The notes under the pieces are model-generated. The model was not told where the DNA came from and did not search any database. It saw nothing but the letters and a program-made list of their open reading frames with translations. From contig NZ_ARQE01000003.1 of assembly GCF_000382705.1 (NCBI RefSeq), positions 512,188-576,187 of the forward strand: 64,000 nucleotides of DNA, in the 5' to 3' direction. Positions 9,488-18,905 of this stretch are shown here, in pieces. This DNA comes from Aureimonas ureilytica DSM 18598 = NBRC 106430 (GTDB taxonomy: Bacteria > Pseudomonadota > Alphaproteobacteria > Rhizobiales > Rhizobiaceae). Made by a program: the position numbers and the translations under genes. Numbering within the stretch: position 1 is the stretch's first letter; every line of letters starts with the position of its first letter.

Positions 9488-10225
9488 ATGTTGACCCGCA
9501 TTCTCGCGGCCGCGCTGTTTGCCGGCCTCCTTGCCGGCGCCTTGATCACGCCGGTTCAGCAGATGAAGCTCGTGCCCCTCATCCTCGCCGCCGAGGTCTA
9601 TGAAGACGGCGGCGCGCCCGCGCCGCACGCTGCCGCGCTCGGCCTCGTCTCGCCCGCCCTCGCCCATTCGGCTGGCGAACACGCCCATTCGGGCGGCGAG
9701 CATGACGAGGCGACGACGCTCGTCGCCAGCCGCACAGGCGGCTCGCTTCTCGCCAATCTCGTGCTCGGCTGCGGCTTCGCGCTGCTTCTCGCCGCCGCCA
9801 GCCTCGCCGTGAACCGGCCCATTACCTTCCGCAACGGCGCGCTCTGGGGTCTGGCAGGCTTCGGCGTCCTGACGCTTGCCCCCGCCCTCGGCCTGCCGCC
9901 CGAACTGCCCGCCATGCCGGCGGGGGACCTGGCCGCGCGTCAGCTCTGGTGGCTCGGCACGGTTGCGGCCTCCGCCGCAGGGCTGGCGCTTCTCGTGCTG
10001 CGCGCCTCGCCCGCCGCGCGGATCGGCGGGCTGACGCTTCTCATCGCGCCCCATCTCGTGCCGGCGCCGCACCCGGCCGATCTTGCCAGCCCCATTCCGC
10101 CGACGCTGGCGGCCGAGTTCGCCGTCGCCTCGCTCAGCGTCTCGGCTTTGTTCTTCGTGCTGATCGGGCTCGCGGCGGGCTTCGCCTTCGACCGGCTCGC
10201 CCACAGGAGCGCCCGCGCGGCATGA
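9488..10225 (+). CDS. cbtA: CbtA, cobalt-transport membrane subunit
   Basis: A 245-aa protein with about five membrane helices, matching the CbtA family. A His-rich external loop (AHSAGEHAHSGGEHDEA, near residues 60-76) can bind cobalt. The ATG at 9488 begins directly with the first helix; an in-frame start 39 bases upstream lacks support. It lies 99 bases after cbtB, and its stop overlaps the cobP start (ATGA). The family is assigned to cobalt uptake by genomic context and riboswitch control. Confidence 0.92.
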   Translation: MLTRILAAALFAGLLAGALITPVQQMKLVPLILAAEVYEDGGAPAPHAAALGLVSPALAHSAGEHAHSGGEHDEATTLVASRTGGSLLANLVLGCGFALLLAAASLAVNRPITFRNGALWGLAGFGVLTLAPALGLPPELPAMPAGDLAARQLWWLGTVAASAAGLALLVLRASPAARIGGLTLLIAPHLVPAPHPADLASPIPPTLAAEFAVASLSVSALFFVLIGLAAGFAFDRLAHRSARAA

Positions 10226-10734
10226 GCGTCCATTTCATCCTCGGCGGCGCGCGCTCGGGCAAAAGCCGGCTCGCCGAAGGACTCGTTCTCGCCACTGGTT
10301 TTGCCCCCGTCTACATCGCGACGGGCCAGGCCTTCGACGCCGAGATGGAAGCGCGCATCGCCGAGCATCAGGCGCGCCGCCCCGCGCCTTGGGTCACGGT
10401 GGATGCGCCGCTCGATCTCGCGGAGGCGATCGCCCGTGAGGCGGGAGAGGGCCGCGCGCTTCTGGTGGATTGCCTGACGCTCTGGCTCACCAATCTCCTG
10501 ATGGCGGAGGCCGATCTCGAGGCCGAAGCCAAACGGCTTTGCGACGTGCTCCGCCAGCCCCCGCCCGGCTTCGTCGCGCTCGTGTCCAACGAGGTGGGCC
10601 TGTCCATCGTCCCCGAAAACGCCCTCGCCCGCCGGTTCCGCGACGAGGCGGGCCGGCTTCATCAACAGATCGCCGCGCTGGCTTCGACCGTCACCTTCGT
10701 CGCCGCCGGCCTCCCTCTCCAGCTCAAAGGCTGA
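10222..10734 (+). CDS. cobP: Adenosylcobinamide kinase / GDP transferase CobP (CobU)
   Basis: A 170-aa bifunctional enzyme that phosphorylates adenosylcobinamide and then transfers GMP to form AdoCbi-GDP, the activated acceptor for the lower ligand. The P-loop GGARSGKS is at residues 8-15. The family blocks LVDCLTLWLTNLL and SNEVGLSIVPEN, followed by RRFRDEAGR, are clear. Length is normal. It overlaps cbtA by ATGA and lies four bases before cobW. Confidence 0.96.
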   Translation: MSVHFILGGARSGKSRLAEGLVLATGFAPVYIATGQAFDAEMEARIAEHQARRPAPWVTVDAPLDLAEAIAREAGEGRALLVDCLTLWLTNLLMAEADLEAEAKRLCDVLRQPPPGFVALVSNEVGLSIVPENALARRFRDEAGRLHQQIAALASTVTFVAAGLPLQLKG

Positions 10735-10738
10735 TCTC

Positions 10739-11818
10739 ATGCGCAAGATTCCCGCCACCGTCATCACCGGCTTTCTGGGCGCCGGAAAGACCACGCTGAT
10801 CCGCAATCTCCTCCAGAACGCCGAAGGCCGGCGCATCGCGCTCGTCATCAACGAGTTCGGCGATCTCGGTGTCGACGGCGACATCCTGCGCGGCTGCGGC
10901 GTCGAGACCTGCCGCGAGGAAGACGTCGTCGAACTCACCAATGGCTGCATCTGCTGCACGGTCGCCGACGATTTCATCCCGACGATGGAAAAGCTCCTGG
11001 AGCGCGCCGACCGGCTCGACCATATCGTCATCGAGACCTCCGGCCTCGCCCTGCCGCAGCCCCTCGTCGCCGCCTTCAACTGGCCCGAAGTGAAGGCGCG
11101 CGTGACCGTGGACGGCGTCGTCACCGTGATCGACGCGGCGGCGGTCGCCGCCGGCCGCTTCGCCGATGACGAGGACAAGGTTCAGGCCCAGCGCGAGGCC
11201 GACGAGAGCCTTGACCATGACAATCCGCTGGAAGAGCTGTTCGAGGACCAGATCCGCGCCGCCGATCTTCTGGTTCTCTCCAAGGCCGACCTCGTGAGCG
11301 CCGAGGCGCTGGAGGGCGTGAAGGCGGAAATTCAGAAGGCGGCCTCCCGCAAGCTCGCGATCGTCGCGGCCGAACAGGGCAAGCTGCCGGCCGACGTGCT
11401 CCTGGGCCTTTCCGCCGGCACGGAGGATCATATCCACGAGCGCCGCTCGCATCACGAGATGGAGCATGAAGCCGGGCATGAGCACGACCACGACGATTTC
11501 GAAAGCTTCGTCGTGGAGACCGGCCCGCTCGCCTCGCCCGACGGCTTCATGGCCGGGCTGAAAGCCCTGATCGCGGAGCACGACATCCTGCGCATCAAGG
11601 GCTTCGCTGCCGTCGAGGGCAAGGGCGCGCGGCTTCTGATTCAGGCCGTGGGGCAGCGGATCGACGGCTATTACGACCGCCCCTTCGCCGCAGGTGAGAC
11701 ACTGATAACGCGGCTCGTCGTGATCGGCCTGCACGATGCGATCGAGGAGAACGAGGCCGCGATCCGCGACGCCGTCGCGCGTCTGGCGGCGGAGCCGTCA
11801 CGGGCCGCGGCGGAGTAG
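10739..11818 (+). CDS. cobW: CobW-type GTPase metallochaperone
   Basis: A 359-aa G3E-family GTPase thought to deliver Co(II) to the cobaltochelatase. Visible motifs are Walker A GFLGAGKTT (11-19), the metal-binding CICC (70-73) and the guanine-specificity SKAD (181-184). A His/Glu-rich loop at about 231-251 (HIHERRSHHE onwards) is a further metal site, and a CobW C-terminal domain follows. Its place directly before cobN fits this role. Confidence 0.96.
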   Translation: MRKIPATVITGFLGAGKTTLIRNLLQNAEGRRIALVINEFGDLGVDGDILRGCGVETCREEDVVELTNGCICCTVADDFIPTMEKLLERADRLDHIVIETSGLALPQPLVAAFNWPEVKARVTVDGVVTVIDAAAVAAGRFADDEDKVQAQREADESLDHDNPLEELFEDQIRAADLLVLSKADLVSAEALEGVKAEIQKAASRKLAIVAAEQGKLPADVLLGLSAGTEDHIHERRSHHEMEHEAGHEHDHDDFESFVVETGPLASPDGFMAGLKALIAEHDILRIKGFAAVEGKGARLLIQAVGQRIDGYYDRPFAAGETLITRLVVIGLHDAIEENEAAIRDAVARLAAEPSRAAAE

Positions 11819-11824
11819 GAAGCC

Positions 11825-14800
11825 TTGCATCTTCTGGCCGCCCAGCGCGGGACGATCGCTGATGGGGCGGAGGCGGTGGACCTCGGGCAGAGCCCAGGCG
11901 ACATCCTGTTCCTGTCCGCCGCCGACACGGAACTTGCGGCGCTCGCCGGCGCGGCGCGGCGGCGCGGCTTCGGCGCGGCCGAGCTGCGCCTCGCCAATCT
12001 CCTGCGCCTGTCGCATCCGATGTCCGTCGACACCTGGCTGAACCGGATGGGCGCGCAGGCCAAGCTCGTCGTCGTGCGTCTTCTCGGCGGCGAGCGCTAC
12101 TGGCCGCATGGCTGCGAGGCGCTGATATCCGGCGCGCAGCGCTACGGTTTTCGCCTGGCGATCCTGCCCGGCGACGACAAGCCCGACCCCGGCCTCGACC
12201 GCTTCTCGACGCTGGAGCCGGGAGATCGCGACGCGCTGTGGCGCCTCCTTTGCGAAGGCGGGGCGGCCAATACGGACGCGTTTCTGGACGGCTGTCGCGC
12301 GCTTCTGCGCGGCGAACGCGTGCGGACGGAGGCGCGGCCGATCCTCAAGGCCGGGCTGCTGGAGCGCGGGCGCGCTCCGATCGAGGGCGACACGCGCCCG
12401 CTCGTGCCCGTCGTCTTCTATCGCGCGCTGGTGCAGAGCGGGCAGACCGAGGCCGTCGAGGCGCTGTGCAACGCCTTGGAGGCGGAAGGGCTCTCGCCCC
12501 TGCCCCTCTTCGTATCCAGCCTCAAGGACCCGGTCAGCATGGAGACGCTGCGCGCCGTCTTCGCGCGCCAGCCACCCGCCGTCGTCGTCAATCTGACGGG
12601 CTTTGCCGTCTCGACGCCGGGCGGCGTGCACAAGGGCACGGTGCTGGACGAAAGCGGGGCCGTGGTGCTCCAGGCCGTGCTCGCCAGCGGCGGCCGCGAG
12701 GCCTGGGCGCAATCGGCCCAAGGCCTGTCCGCACGCGACCTCGCCATGAGCGTCGCCCTGCCGGAGGTGGACGGGCGCGTTCTCTCGCGCGCCATCGCCT
12801 TCAAGAGCGCGGCCGAATGGGACGCGTTGACCGAGATCGACCTCGTGTCGCATCGGCCGGAGCCGGATCGCCTCTGCTTCGTCGCCGAGCTCGCGCGCCG
12901 CTGGGCCGCGCTGCGCACGGCCGCCCCCCCGGAGCGGCGCGTCGCCATCGTGCTCGCCAATTATCCCAACCGCGACGGGCGCATCGGCAATGGCGTCGGG
13001 CTCGACACGCCGGCGGGAACGGTGCGCGTGCTCGAAGCCTTGCGCGAGGCGGGCTATCCCGTGAGCGACATTCCGCCTGACGGTAACGCGCTGGTGGAGC
13101 ATCTGCAAAAGGGGCCGACCAATTCGGGCGAGCGCGCGGGCCGGCTCATTCGCGAGACGCTGAGCCTCGCCCGCTACCGCGCCGCCTTCGCGCGCCTGCC
13201 CGCGTCCTTGCAAGACCAGATGACCGAGCGCTGGGGCGCGCCGGAAGACGATCCCTTCTTCGACCAGGCCCATGGCTTCTGCCTGCCGCTCGCCCGCTTC
13301 GGCGGTGTCCTGGTCGGCGTGCAGCCGGCGCGCGGCTATCAGATCGACCCGAAGGAGACCTATCACGCGCCTGATCTCGTGCCGCCGCATGGCTATCTCG
13401 CCTTCTACGCCTTCTTGCGGGAGAGCTTCGGCGCCCATGCCGTCATCCACATGGGCAAGCACGGCAATCTGGAATGGCTGCCGGGCAAGGCGCTGGCGCT
13501 GTCCGAAACCTGCTGGCCGGAAGCCGTGTTCGGCCCGCTGCCGCATCTCTACCCGTTCATCGTCAACGATCCCGGCGAGGGAACCCAGGCCAAGCGCCGC
13601 ACGTCGGCCGTCATCGTGGACCATCTCACCCCGCCGCTGACCCGCGCCGAAAGCCACGGCCCCGCGCGCGATCTGGAGCGGCTGGTGGACGAATATTACG
13701 AGGCGTCGAGCGGCGATCCGCGCCGCGCCGCGCTTCTGCGCAAGGACATTCTGGCGCTGCTCGACGCCAGCGGGCTCGGGGCGGATGCGGGGCTCAACCC
13801 CGGCGAGGCAGGCGACGAGGCGCTGCAGAAGCTCGACGCCTGGCTCTGCGATCTCAAGGAAATGCAGATCCGCGACGGGCTGCATGTCTTCGGGCTCGCG
13901 CCCGAAGGCCGGCTCCTCGCCGACCTCACCACCGCGCTCGCTCGCCTGCCGCGTGGGTCGGACGCCGCCGACGCCTCGCTGCACCGGGCGCTGGCGGGAG
14001 ATCTCGCGCTCGGTTTCGACCCGCTGGACTGCGATTTTTCCACAAGCTGGACCGGCGCTCGTCCAGAGCTTCTCCACAGCCTGTCCACCGACCCCTGGCG
14101 CACGACCGGCGACACGGTGGAGCGGATCGAGCTTCTGGCCGCGCGCCTCGTCTCTCGCGAGGCGGAGGCTTTGCCCGAGTGGCAACGCACGCTCCCCGTG
14201 CTCGCCGAGGTGGAGGCACGGTTGAAGCCTGCGGTGTCCGCCTGCGGCGCGGCGGAGATGGCGGGGCTCCTGCGCGGGCTGGACGGTTGTTTCGTGCCAC
14301 CCGGCCCCTCCGGCGCGCCGACGCGCGGGCGGCCGGACACGCTGCCGACCGGGCGCAACTTCTTCTCGGTCGACACGCGCGCCGTGCCGACGGAAGCGGC
14401 TTGGCGGCTCGGGCGGCTTTCGGCCGAGCGCTTGGTGGAGCGCCATTTTCAGGACCAGGGTGAGTGGCTGAGTTCGGTCGGCCTCACCGCCTGGGGCACG
14501 GCGAACATGCGCACGGGCGGCGACGACATCGCGCAAGCGCTCGCCCTGATGGGCGCCAAGCCCACATGGGACCGCACGTCCGGCCGCGTCACCGGTTTCG
14601 AGATCGTGCCGCTCGCCATCCTCGGCCGACCGCGCGTGGACGTGACCTTGCGCGTTTCGGGCTTCTTCCGCGACGCCTTCCCCGAGCAGATCGCGCTTCT
14701 CGACCGCGCCGCGCGGACTGTGGGCGCGCTGGACGAGGAGCCGGGCGAGAACCCGATCGCCGCGCGGATGAAGCGCGAGGAAGCGCAAGCCCGCGCACGC

Positions 14801-15565
14801 GGTCTTGCCCCCGACGAGGCCAGGCGCGAGGCCGGGCACCGCGTCTTCGGCTCCAAGCCCGGCGCCTATGGCGCGGGGCTTCAGGCCTTGATCGACGAAG
14901 GCGGCTGGCAAACGCGCGCCGATCTCGCCACCTCCTATCTCCACTGGGGCGGCTATGCCTATGGGGCGGAGGGCGAAGGCGTCTCTGCGCGCGAGAGCTT
15001 CGAGCGGCGCCTCGGCGGCGTCGAGGCCGTCGTCCAGAATCAGGACAATCGCGAGCATGACCTGCTCGATTCCGACGATTACTACCAGTTCGAAGGCGGC
15101 ATGAGCGCGGCGGTGGAAACCCTGTCCGGCACCGCGCCCGTCGCCTATCACAACGACCATTCGCGCCCCGAGCGCCCGGTGATCCGCACGCTGGACGAGG
15201 AGATCGCCCGCGTCGTGCGCGCCCGCGTGGTGAACCCGAAATGGATCGCCGGCGTCATGCGCCATGGCTACAAGGGCGCCTTCGAGATCGTCGCGACGGT
15301 CGATTATCTCTTCGCCTTCGCCGCCACGACCCATGCCGTCGCCAACAGGCATTTCGACCTCGTCCACGCCGCCTTCGTGGAGGACGAGCGCGTTTCGGCC
15401 TTCATGCGGGACAACAACCCGGCGGGCTTTGCCGAGATGCGCGCGCGCCTTGCCGAAGCCATCCGGCGCGGCCTCTGGCATCCGCGCTCCAACTCGGCGA
15501 GACTTGCTCTCGAACCTCTGGCCCTCGAACCTCTGGCCCTCGAAACGGAGACCATCCATCCATGA
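11825..15565 (+). CDS. cobN: Cobaltochelatase large subunit CobN
   Basis: A 1,246-aa protein, normal length for CobN, the corrin-binding subunit of the ATP-dependent CobNST complex that inserts cobalt into hydrogenobyrinic acid a,c-diamide in the aerobic pathway. Family blocks include the repeated NYPNRDGRIGNGVGLDTP, HMGKHGNLEWLPGK and DNREHDLLDSDDYYQFEGG. It starts at TTG (11825), preceded by AGGAA at 11817-11821; the family N-terminus MHLL matches this start. It overlaps cobO by ATGA. CobS and CobT are not in the window. Confidence 0.97.
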   Translation: MHLLAAQRGTIADGAEAVDLGQSPGDILFLSAADTELAALAGAARRRGFGAAELRLANLLRLSHPMSVDTWLNRMGAQAKLVVVRLLGGERYWPHGCEALISGAQRYGFRLAILPGDDKPDPGLDRFSTLEPGDRDALWRLLCEGGAANTDAFLDGCRALLRGERVRTEARPILKAGLLERGRAPIEGDTRPLVPVVFYRALVQSGQTEAVEALCNALEAEGLSPLPLFVSSLKDPVSMETLRAVFARQPPAVVVNLTGFAVSTPGGVHKGTVLDESGAVVLQAVLASGGREAWAQSAQGLSARDLAMSVALPEVDGRVLSRAIAFKSAAEWDALTEIDLVSHRPEPDRLCFVAELARRWAALRTAAPPERRVAIVLANYPNRDGRIGNGVGLDTPAGTVRVLEALREAGYPVSDIPPDGNALVEHLQKGPTNSGERAGRLIRETLSLARYRAAFARLPASLQDQMTERWGAPEDDPFFDQAHGFCLPLARFGGVLVGVQPARGYQIDPKETYHAPDLVPPHGYLAFYAFLRESFGAHAVIHMGKHGNLEWLPGKALALSETCWPEAVFGPLPHLYPFIVNDPGEGTQAKRRTSAVIVDHLTPPLTRAESHGPARDLERLVDEYYEASSGDPRRAALLRKDILALLDASGLGADAGLNPGEAGDEALQKLDAWLCDLKEMQIRDGLHVFGLAPEGRLLADLTTALARLPRGSDAADASLHRALAGDLALGFDPLDCDFSTSWTGARPELLHSLSTDPWRTTGDTVERIELLAARLVSREAEALPEWQRTLPVLAEVEARLKPAVSACGAAEMAGLLRGLDGCFVPPGPSGAPTRGRPDTLPTGRNFFSVDTRAVPTEAAWRLGRLSAERLVERHFQDQGEWLSSVGLTAWGTANMRTGGDDIAQALALMGAKPTWDRTSGRVTGFEIVPLAILGRPRVDVTLRVSGFFRDAFPEQIALLDRAARTVGALDEEPGENPIAARMKREEAQARARGLAPDEARREAGHRVFGSKPGAYGAGLQALIDEGGWQTRADLATSYLHWGGYAYGAEGEGVSARESFERRLGGVEAVVQNQDNREHDLLDSDDYYQFEGGMSAAVETLSGTAPVAYHNDHSRPERPVIRTLDEEIARVVRARVVNPKWIAGVMRHGYKGAFEIVATVDYLFAFAATTHAVANRHFDLVHAAFVEDERVSAFMRDNNPAGFAEMRARLAEAIRRGLWHPRSNSARLALEPLALEPLALETETIHP

Positions 15566-16203
15566 GCGAGAAGTCGCCCCTCGTGGCCGCCATGAGCGAA
15601 GAAGAACTCGACGCGCGCCACGCCGAGAAGATGCGCAAGAAGAAGGCCGCACGCGACAAGATCCTAGCGACCAAGACGCAGGAAAAGGGCCTCGTCATCG
15701 TCCACACCGGCAAGGGCAAGGGCAAGTCGACGGCCGCCTTCGGCCTTGTCTTCCGCGCGCTCGGCAACGGCATGAAGGTCGGCATCGTCCAGTTCGTGAA
15801 GGGCAAGTGGGAAACCGGCGAGCGGCAGGCGCTGGAGCGCTTTCCCGGCGAGGTGACGATCACCGCCATGGGCGACGGCTTCACCTGGGAAACGCAGGAC
15901 CGCCAGCGCGACATCGCCGCCGCGCGTCAGGCCTGGGAGCGCGCCAAGGCGATGATCTCGGATGAGGAGCACGACATGGTGATCCTCGACGAGCTGAACA
16001 TCGTGCTGCGCTACGACTATCTCGCCGTGGAGGAGGTCGTGGACTTCCTGCGCGAGCACAAGCCCGAGATGAAGCATGTCGTCATCACCGGGCGCAACGC
16101 CAAGGAAGAGCTGATCGACTTCGCCGATCTCGTGACAGAGATGGAGATGATCAAGCACCCGTTCCGCTCCGGCATCAAGGCGCAGCGCGGCATCGAGTTC
16201 TGA
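15562..16203 (+). CDS. cobO: Cob(I)yrinic acid a,c-diamide adenosyltransferase CobO
   Basis: A 213-aa enzyme that adds the 5'-deoxyadenosyl group to the corrin cobalt. The P-loop GKGKGKST is at residues 50-57. The family blocks QFVKGKWETGE, MGDGFTWETQD, LDELNIVLRYDYL and ITGRNAKEELIDFADLVTEM are all present. It is the last gene of the riboswitch-controlled operon and is followed by a hairpin at 16216-16247. Confidence 0.97.
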   Translation: MSEKSPLVAAMSEEELDARHAEKMRKKKAARDKILATKTQEKGLVIVHTGKGKGKSTAAFGLVFRALGNGMKVGIVQFVKGKWETGERQALERFPGEVTITAMGDGFTWETQDRQRDIAAARQAWERAKAMISDEEHDMVILDELNIVLRYDYLAVEEVVDFLREHKPEMKHVVITGRNAKEELIDFADLVTEMEMIKHPFRSGIKAQRGIEF

Positions 16204-16215
16204 GAGCCTGCCCGG

Positions 16216-16247
16216 AAAGCCTCCGGCGCAGGATCGGAGAGGCTTTT
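16216..16247 (+). terminator. Likely terminator after cobO
   Basis: An 8-bp stem (aaagcctc 16216-16223 with gaggcttt 16239-16246) is followed by a T and a mixed tail, 13 bases after the cobO stop. The short U-run makes it a modest intrinsic terminator. The next gene is convergent. Confidence 0.5.
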
Positions 16248-16292
16248 CGCCCTGGCTCCCAGCGTCCGATCCTGCGGGCGGCGACGCCGCCC

Positions 16293-17588
16293 TCAATCCC
16301 CGTGCAGCTTCAGCGCCGGCCCCTTGGTCGGCGAGATCATGTCGGCGGCGATCGAGACCGTGCCGCGCAAGCGACCGAGAACGCGCCATTGGTGCTGGCG
16401 CTGGAGCGCGTTGTAGGCGGCGGTGGCAAAATGGCCGCGGATCAGGAAATCGTCCTTGCGCCCGAAGCCGATCATGCCGACCGCGCCGGCCCGCCCGAGC
16501 GAGATGAGCCGGCCCTTGTCGCTGTAGCGGAAGGGCTGGACCGGCTCGCCGCGCGCCAGAAGCGGCAGGGTTTCGGTGAGATAGTCCGCCTGCTGGCTGG
16601 CGGCCTGGGCGGTCGGTGGCAGCGGCTTGTCGGCGCCGGGCGGCGTCAGGCTCGCCGAGTCGCCCATGACATAGATGGCCTCGTCCACGCTCGAGCGCAG
16701 CGTCTGGTCCACCACGATGCGCCCGCGCTTGTCGGTCTCGAAGCGACCGAGATCCTTCAACACGGGATTGCCGACGAGACCGGCGGCCCAGACCGCGAGG
16801 TCGCAGGACCAGCGCTCGCCGGATTTGGAATAGACCGAGTCCGCGTCGATCCGCGAGACGTTGACGTCGGTGACGGTCTTGATGTCGAGCTGGCGCAGGC
16901 GCTCGATGAGTTGCTGGCGCAGCTCGGGCTCGGCGCCGGGCATGATCTCGGGCGCCGCTTCCAGGATCGTGATGCCGAGCAGCTTGCGCCGCCGCTCGGC
17001 CTTGTTCTGCTCGAAGAAGCCGCGCTCGGAGCGGCGCAGATGCGCGGCGAGTTCCGTGCCCGTCGCGCCGGAGCCGACGATCACCACCTCGGCCGGCTCG
17101 CCCGTTTCGCGCGCCTCGATCATGGCGGCGATGAACCGGTCGCGGAACCGGTCGGCATCGGCCTTGGTGTCGAGCCGCACGGCGAACTCCTTGACGCCCG
17201 TCGTGCCGAAATCCGGCACGACGCCGCCGAGCGCCACCACGCAGAGATCGTAGGGCACGCGCCGCTCGCGCGCCGCGACCGTGCCGTCCTCGCCGAGAAT
17301 GGCGGCGAGCACGACCTCGCGCCGCTCGTGGTCGATGGCCGAGACAGTGCCCTGCTCGAAGCGGAAGCCGCGCAGCTGGCCGAGCATGTAGAAGGACATT
17401 TCGGCGAGCGAGGAGTTCACCGTGCCGGCGGCGAATTCGTGCAGCCGCGGCTTCCACAGATGGGAGAGTTCGCGGTCCACCAGAGCCACGTCGAGCGCGG
17501 CATGGCCGGCGAGCTGCGAGGCGAGTTCCAGCCCGCCCGAGCCGCCGCCCAGAATCACGATCCGCTTGCGCCCCGCTTCGTCCGCCAT
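16293..17588 (-). CDS. ndh: Type II NADH dehydrogenase-like FAD oxidoreductase
   Basis: A 431-aa flavoprotein with two dinucleotide folds: FAD-binding VILGGGSGGLE at residues 11-21 and NAD(P)H-binding VIVGSGATGTELAAHL near 168-183. A typical YVMGDSASL FAD motif lies in the second half. The order matches non-proton-pumping NADH:quinone dehydrogenases (NDH-2), which attach to the inner membrane face. A C-terminal amphipathic or hydrophobic region (about 375-425) could be the anchor. It is convergent with cobO. Confidence 0.82.
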   Translation of the reverse strand: MADEAGRKRIVILGGGSGGLELASQLAGHAALDVALVDRELSHLWKPRLHEFAAGTVNSSLAEMSFYMLGQLRGFRFEQGTVSAIDHERREVVLAAILGEDGTVAARERRVPYDLCVVALGGVVPDFGTTGVKEFAVRLDTKADADRFRDRFIAAMIEARETGEPAEVVIVGSGATGTELAAHLRRSERGFFEQNKAERRRKLLGITILEAAPEIMPGAEPELRQQLIERLRQLDIKTVTDVNVSRIDADSVYSKSGERWSCDLAVWAAGLVGNPVLKDLGRFETDKRGRIVVDQTLRSSVDEAIYVMGDSASLTPPGADKPLPPTAQAASQQADYLTETLPLLARGEPVQPFRYSDKGRLISLGRAGAVGMIGFGRKDDFLIRGHFATAAYNALQRQHQWRVLGRLRGTVSIAADMISPTKGPALKLHGD

Positions 17589-17622
17589 GTCCGTCCTTTC
17601 GTTCCCCGCAGGCGAAACAGCG

Positions 17623-17766
17623 TCAGAGGCCGCCCGTTCCCAGAAGCCCGGTCAGGCCCACGATGATGAGATAGAAGGCGACGATGTAGTTCAGGAGCCG
17701 AGGCATCAGGAGAATGAGGACGCCCGCGATCAGGGCGACGATGGGCTGGATGGTGATGATTTCCAT
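17623..17766 (-). CDS. DUF3096 family small membrane protein
   Basis: A 47-aa protein that is almost wholly hydrophobic: a conserved block PIVALIAGVLILLMPRLLNY followed by a second helix (IVAFYLIIVGLTGLLG). This is the DUF3096 pattern of two short helices with a PRLLNY turn. Function is unknown. It has its own ATG at 17766 with a ribosome site (AAGGAAGG on the minus strand). It sits between ndh and the SDR, separated from the SDR by a strong hairpin. Confidence 0.8.
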   Translation of the reverse strand: MEIITIQPIVALIAGVLILLMPRLLNYIVAFYLIIVGLTGLLGTGGL

Positions 17767-17804
17767 GGGTCGAAACCTTCCTTTGCGCGCTTGGCCTGTA
17801 GAGC

Positions 17805-17849
17805 CTGTTCGACAACCCGGCCGGGTCGGCCCGGCGAGTTGTCGAACAG
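17805..17849 (-). terminator. Strong hairpin between the SDR and the DUF3096 gene
   Basis: A perfect 12-bp stem (ctgttcgacaac 17805-17816 with gttgtcgaacag 17838-17849) has a GC-rich inner stem, four bases after the SDR stop on the minus strand. There is no T-run, so it may be a terminator, a processing site or a dispersed palindromic element. Confidence 0.5.
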
Positions 17850-17852
17850 CCT

Positions 17853-18632
17853 CTAGGCCATGTACCAGCCGTGGCTGACGGTGATGGACTGGCCGGTCAG
17901 GGCCTTGGAGCCGAAGCCGGCGAGGAAGGTCGCGACCTCCGCGACGTCCTCGACCGTGGTGAACTCGCCGTCCACCGTGCGGCCGAGCATGATGCGGCTC
18001 ACCACCTCCTCCTCGGGAATGCCGAGCGAGCGGGCCTGTTCGGGGATCTGCTTCTCGACCAGCGGCGTGCGCACGAAGCCGGGGCAGATGACATTGGCGC
18101 GCACGCCATGCGGCCCGCCTTCCTTGGCTGCGACGCGGGCGAGGCCCAGAATGCCGTGCTTGGCGGCGACATAGGCGCTTTTGAGCGCCGAGGGCTCGTG
18201 CGAATGCACCGAGCCCATATAGATCATCGAGCCGGATTTCTGCCGGTACATATGCGGCAGGCTCGCCTTGGTGACGAGAAACGAGCCGCCGAGATGGATG
18301 TCGACGACGCGCTTGAACTCCTCGTAGGGGAAGTCCTCGATCGGGTGGACGATCTGGATGCCGGCATTGGCGATCGCCGTGTCGAGCCGGCCCCAATGCT
18401 GCACGACCCGCTCGATGCCCGCGCCGACCGCCGCCTCGTCGGTGACGTCCATGGTGAGGGCGATGGCGCTGCCGCCCTCGGCCTCGATGGCGGCCGCCGC
18501 CTCTTCGGCCGCCTCGCCCTTCAGGTCGGCGATGGCGACGCGCGCGCCCTCGCGCGCGAAGCGCCGGGCGATCTCGCGCCCGATGCCCGAGCCCGCTCCC
18601 GTGATGACCGCGACCTGCCCTTCCAGACGCAT
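17853..18632 (-). CDS. bdhA: D-3-hydroxybutyrate dehydrogenase-like SDR
   Basis: A 259-aa SDR. It has GAGSGIG near residue 13 and an NAG motif (ANAG), with Ser, Tyr (AYVAAKHG) and Lys at the usual places. The segment [16 protein letters not shown] and the terminal [15 protein letters not shown] match one family of 3-hydroxybutyrate dehydrogenases, which oxidise D-3-hydroxybutyrate to acetoacetate in PHB or ketone-body use. The ATG at 18632 starts exactly at the SDR fold; an open extension of 90 codons upstream is Arg/Pro-rich and unlikely to be translated. Confidence 0.8.
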   Translation of the reverse strand: MRLEGQVAVITGAGSGIGREIARRFAREGARVAIADLKGEAAEEAAAAIEAEGGSAIALTMDVTDEAAVGAGIERVVQHWGRLDTAIANAGIQIVHPIEDFPYEEFKRVVDIHLGGSFLVTKASLPHMYRQKSGSMIYMGSVHSHEPSALKSAYVAAKHGILGLARVAAKEGGPHGVRANVICPGFVRTPLVEKQIPEQARSLGIPEEEVVSRIMLGRTVDGEFTTVEDVAEVATFLAGFGSKALTGQSITVSHGWYMA

Positions 18633-18905
18633 GGCGCCCTCCGCTCCCGAATCGACAAAGCGCCAAGGAGAATAGTCCGAGGCGGCGCTTGGGGAAGCCG
18701 GTTTCGGTGCCTCTTGCGCCCCCGTCTTCGCAGATGCGTCTTTTTTCTTCGCATTGGCACCACGGCGTATTATGAGCCTCCTCGGACATTTCCCCCGGCG
18801 GCCGATCGGAACGCATCGGTCCGGCCGGGCAGACCGCAGGGCGCGGCGGATGCGAAAGGGCATCGGCGACGCGTCGGCGACGGGCGCGCGAAAGGACTTC
18901 ATCCG

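Noticed and set aside
11798..15652. A 1,284-codon open frame on the minus strand opposite cobN
   Set aside because: It mirrors the GC-rich codon pattern of cobN, has no family motif and covers a gene of certain identity.
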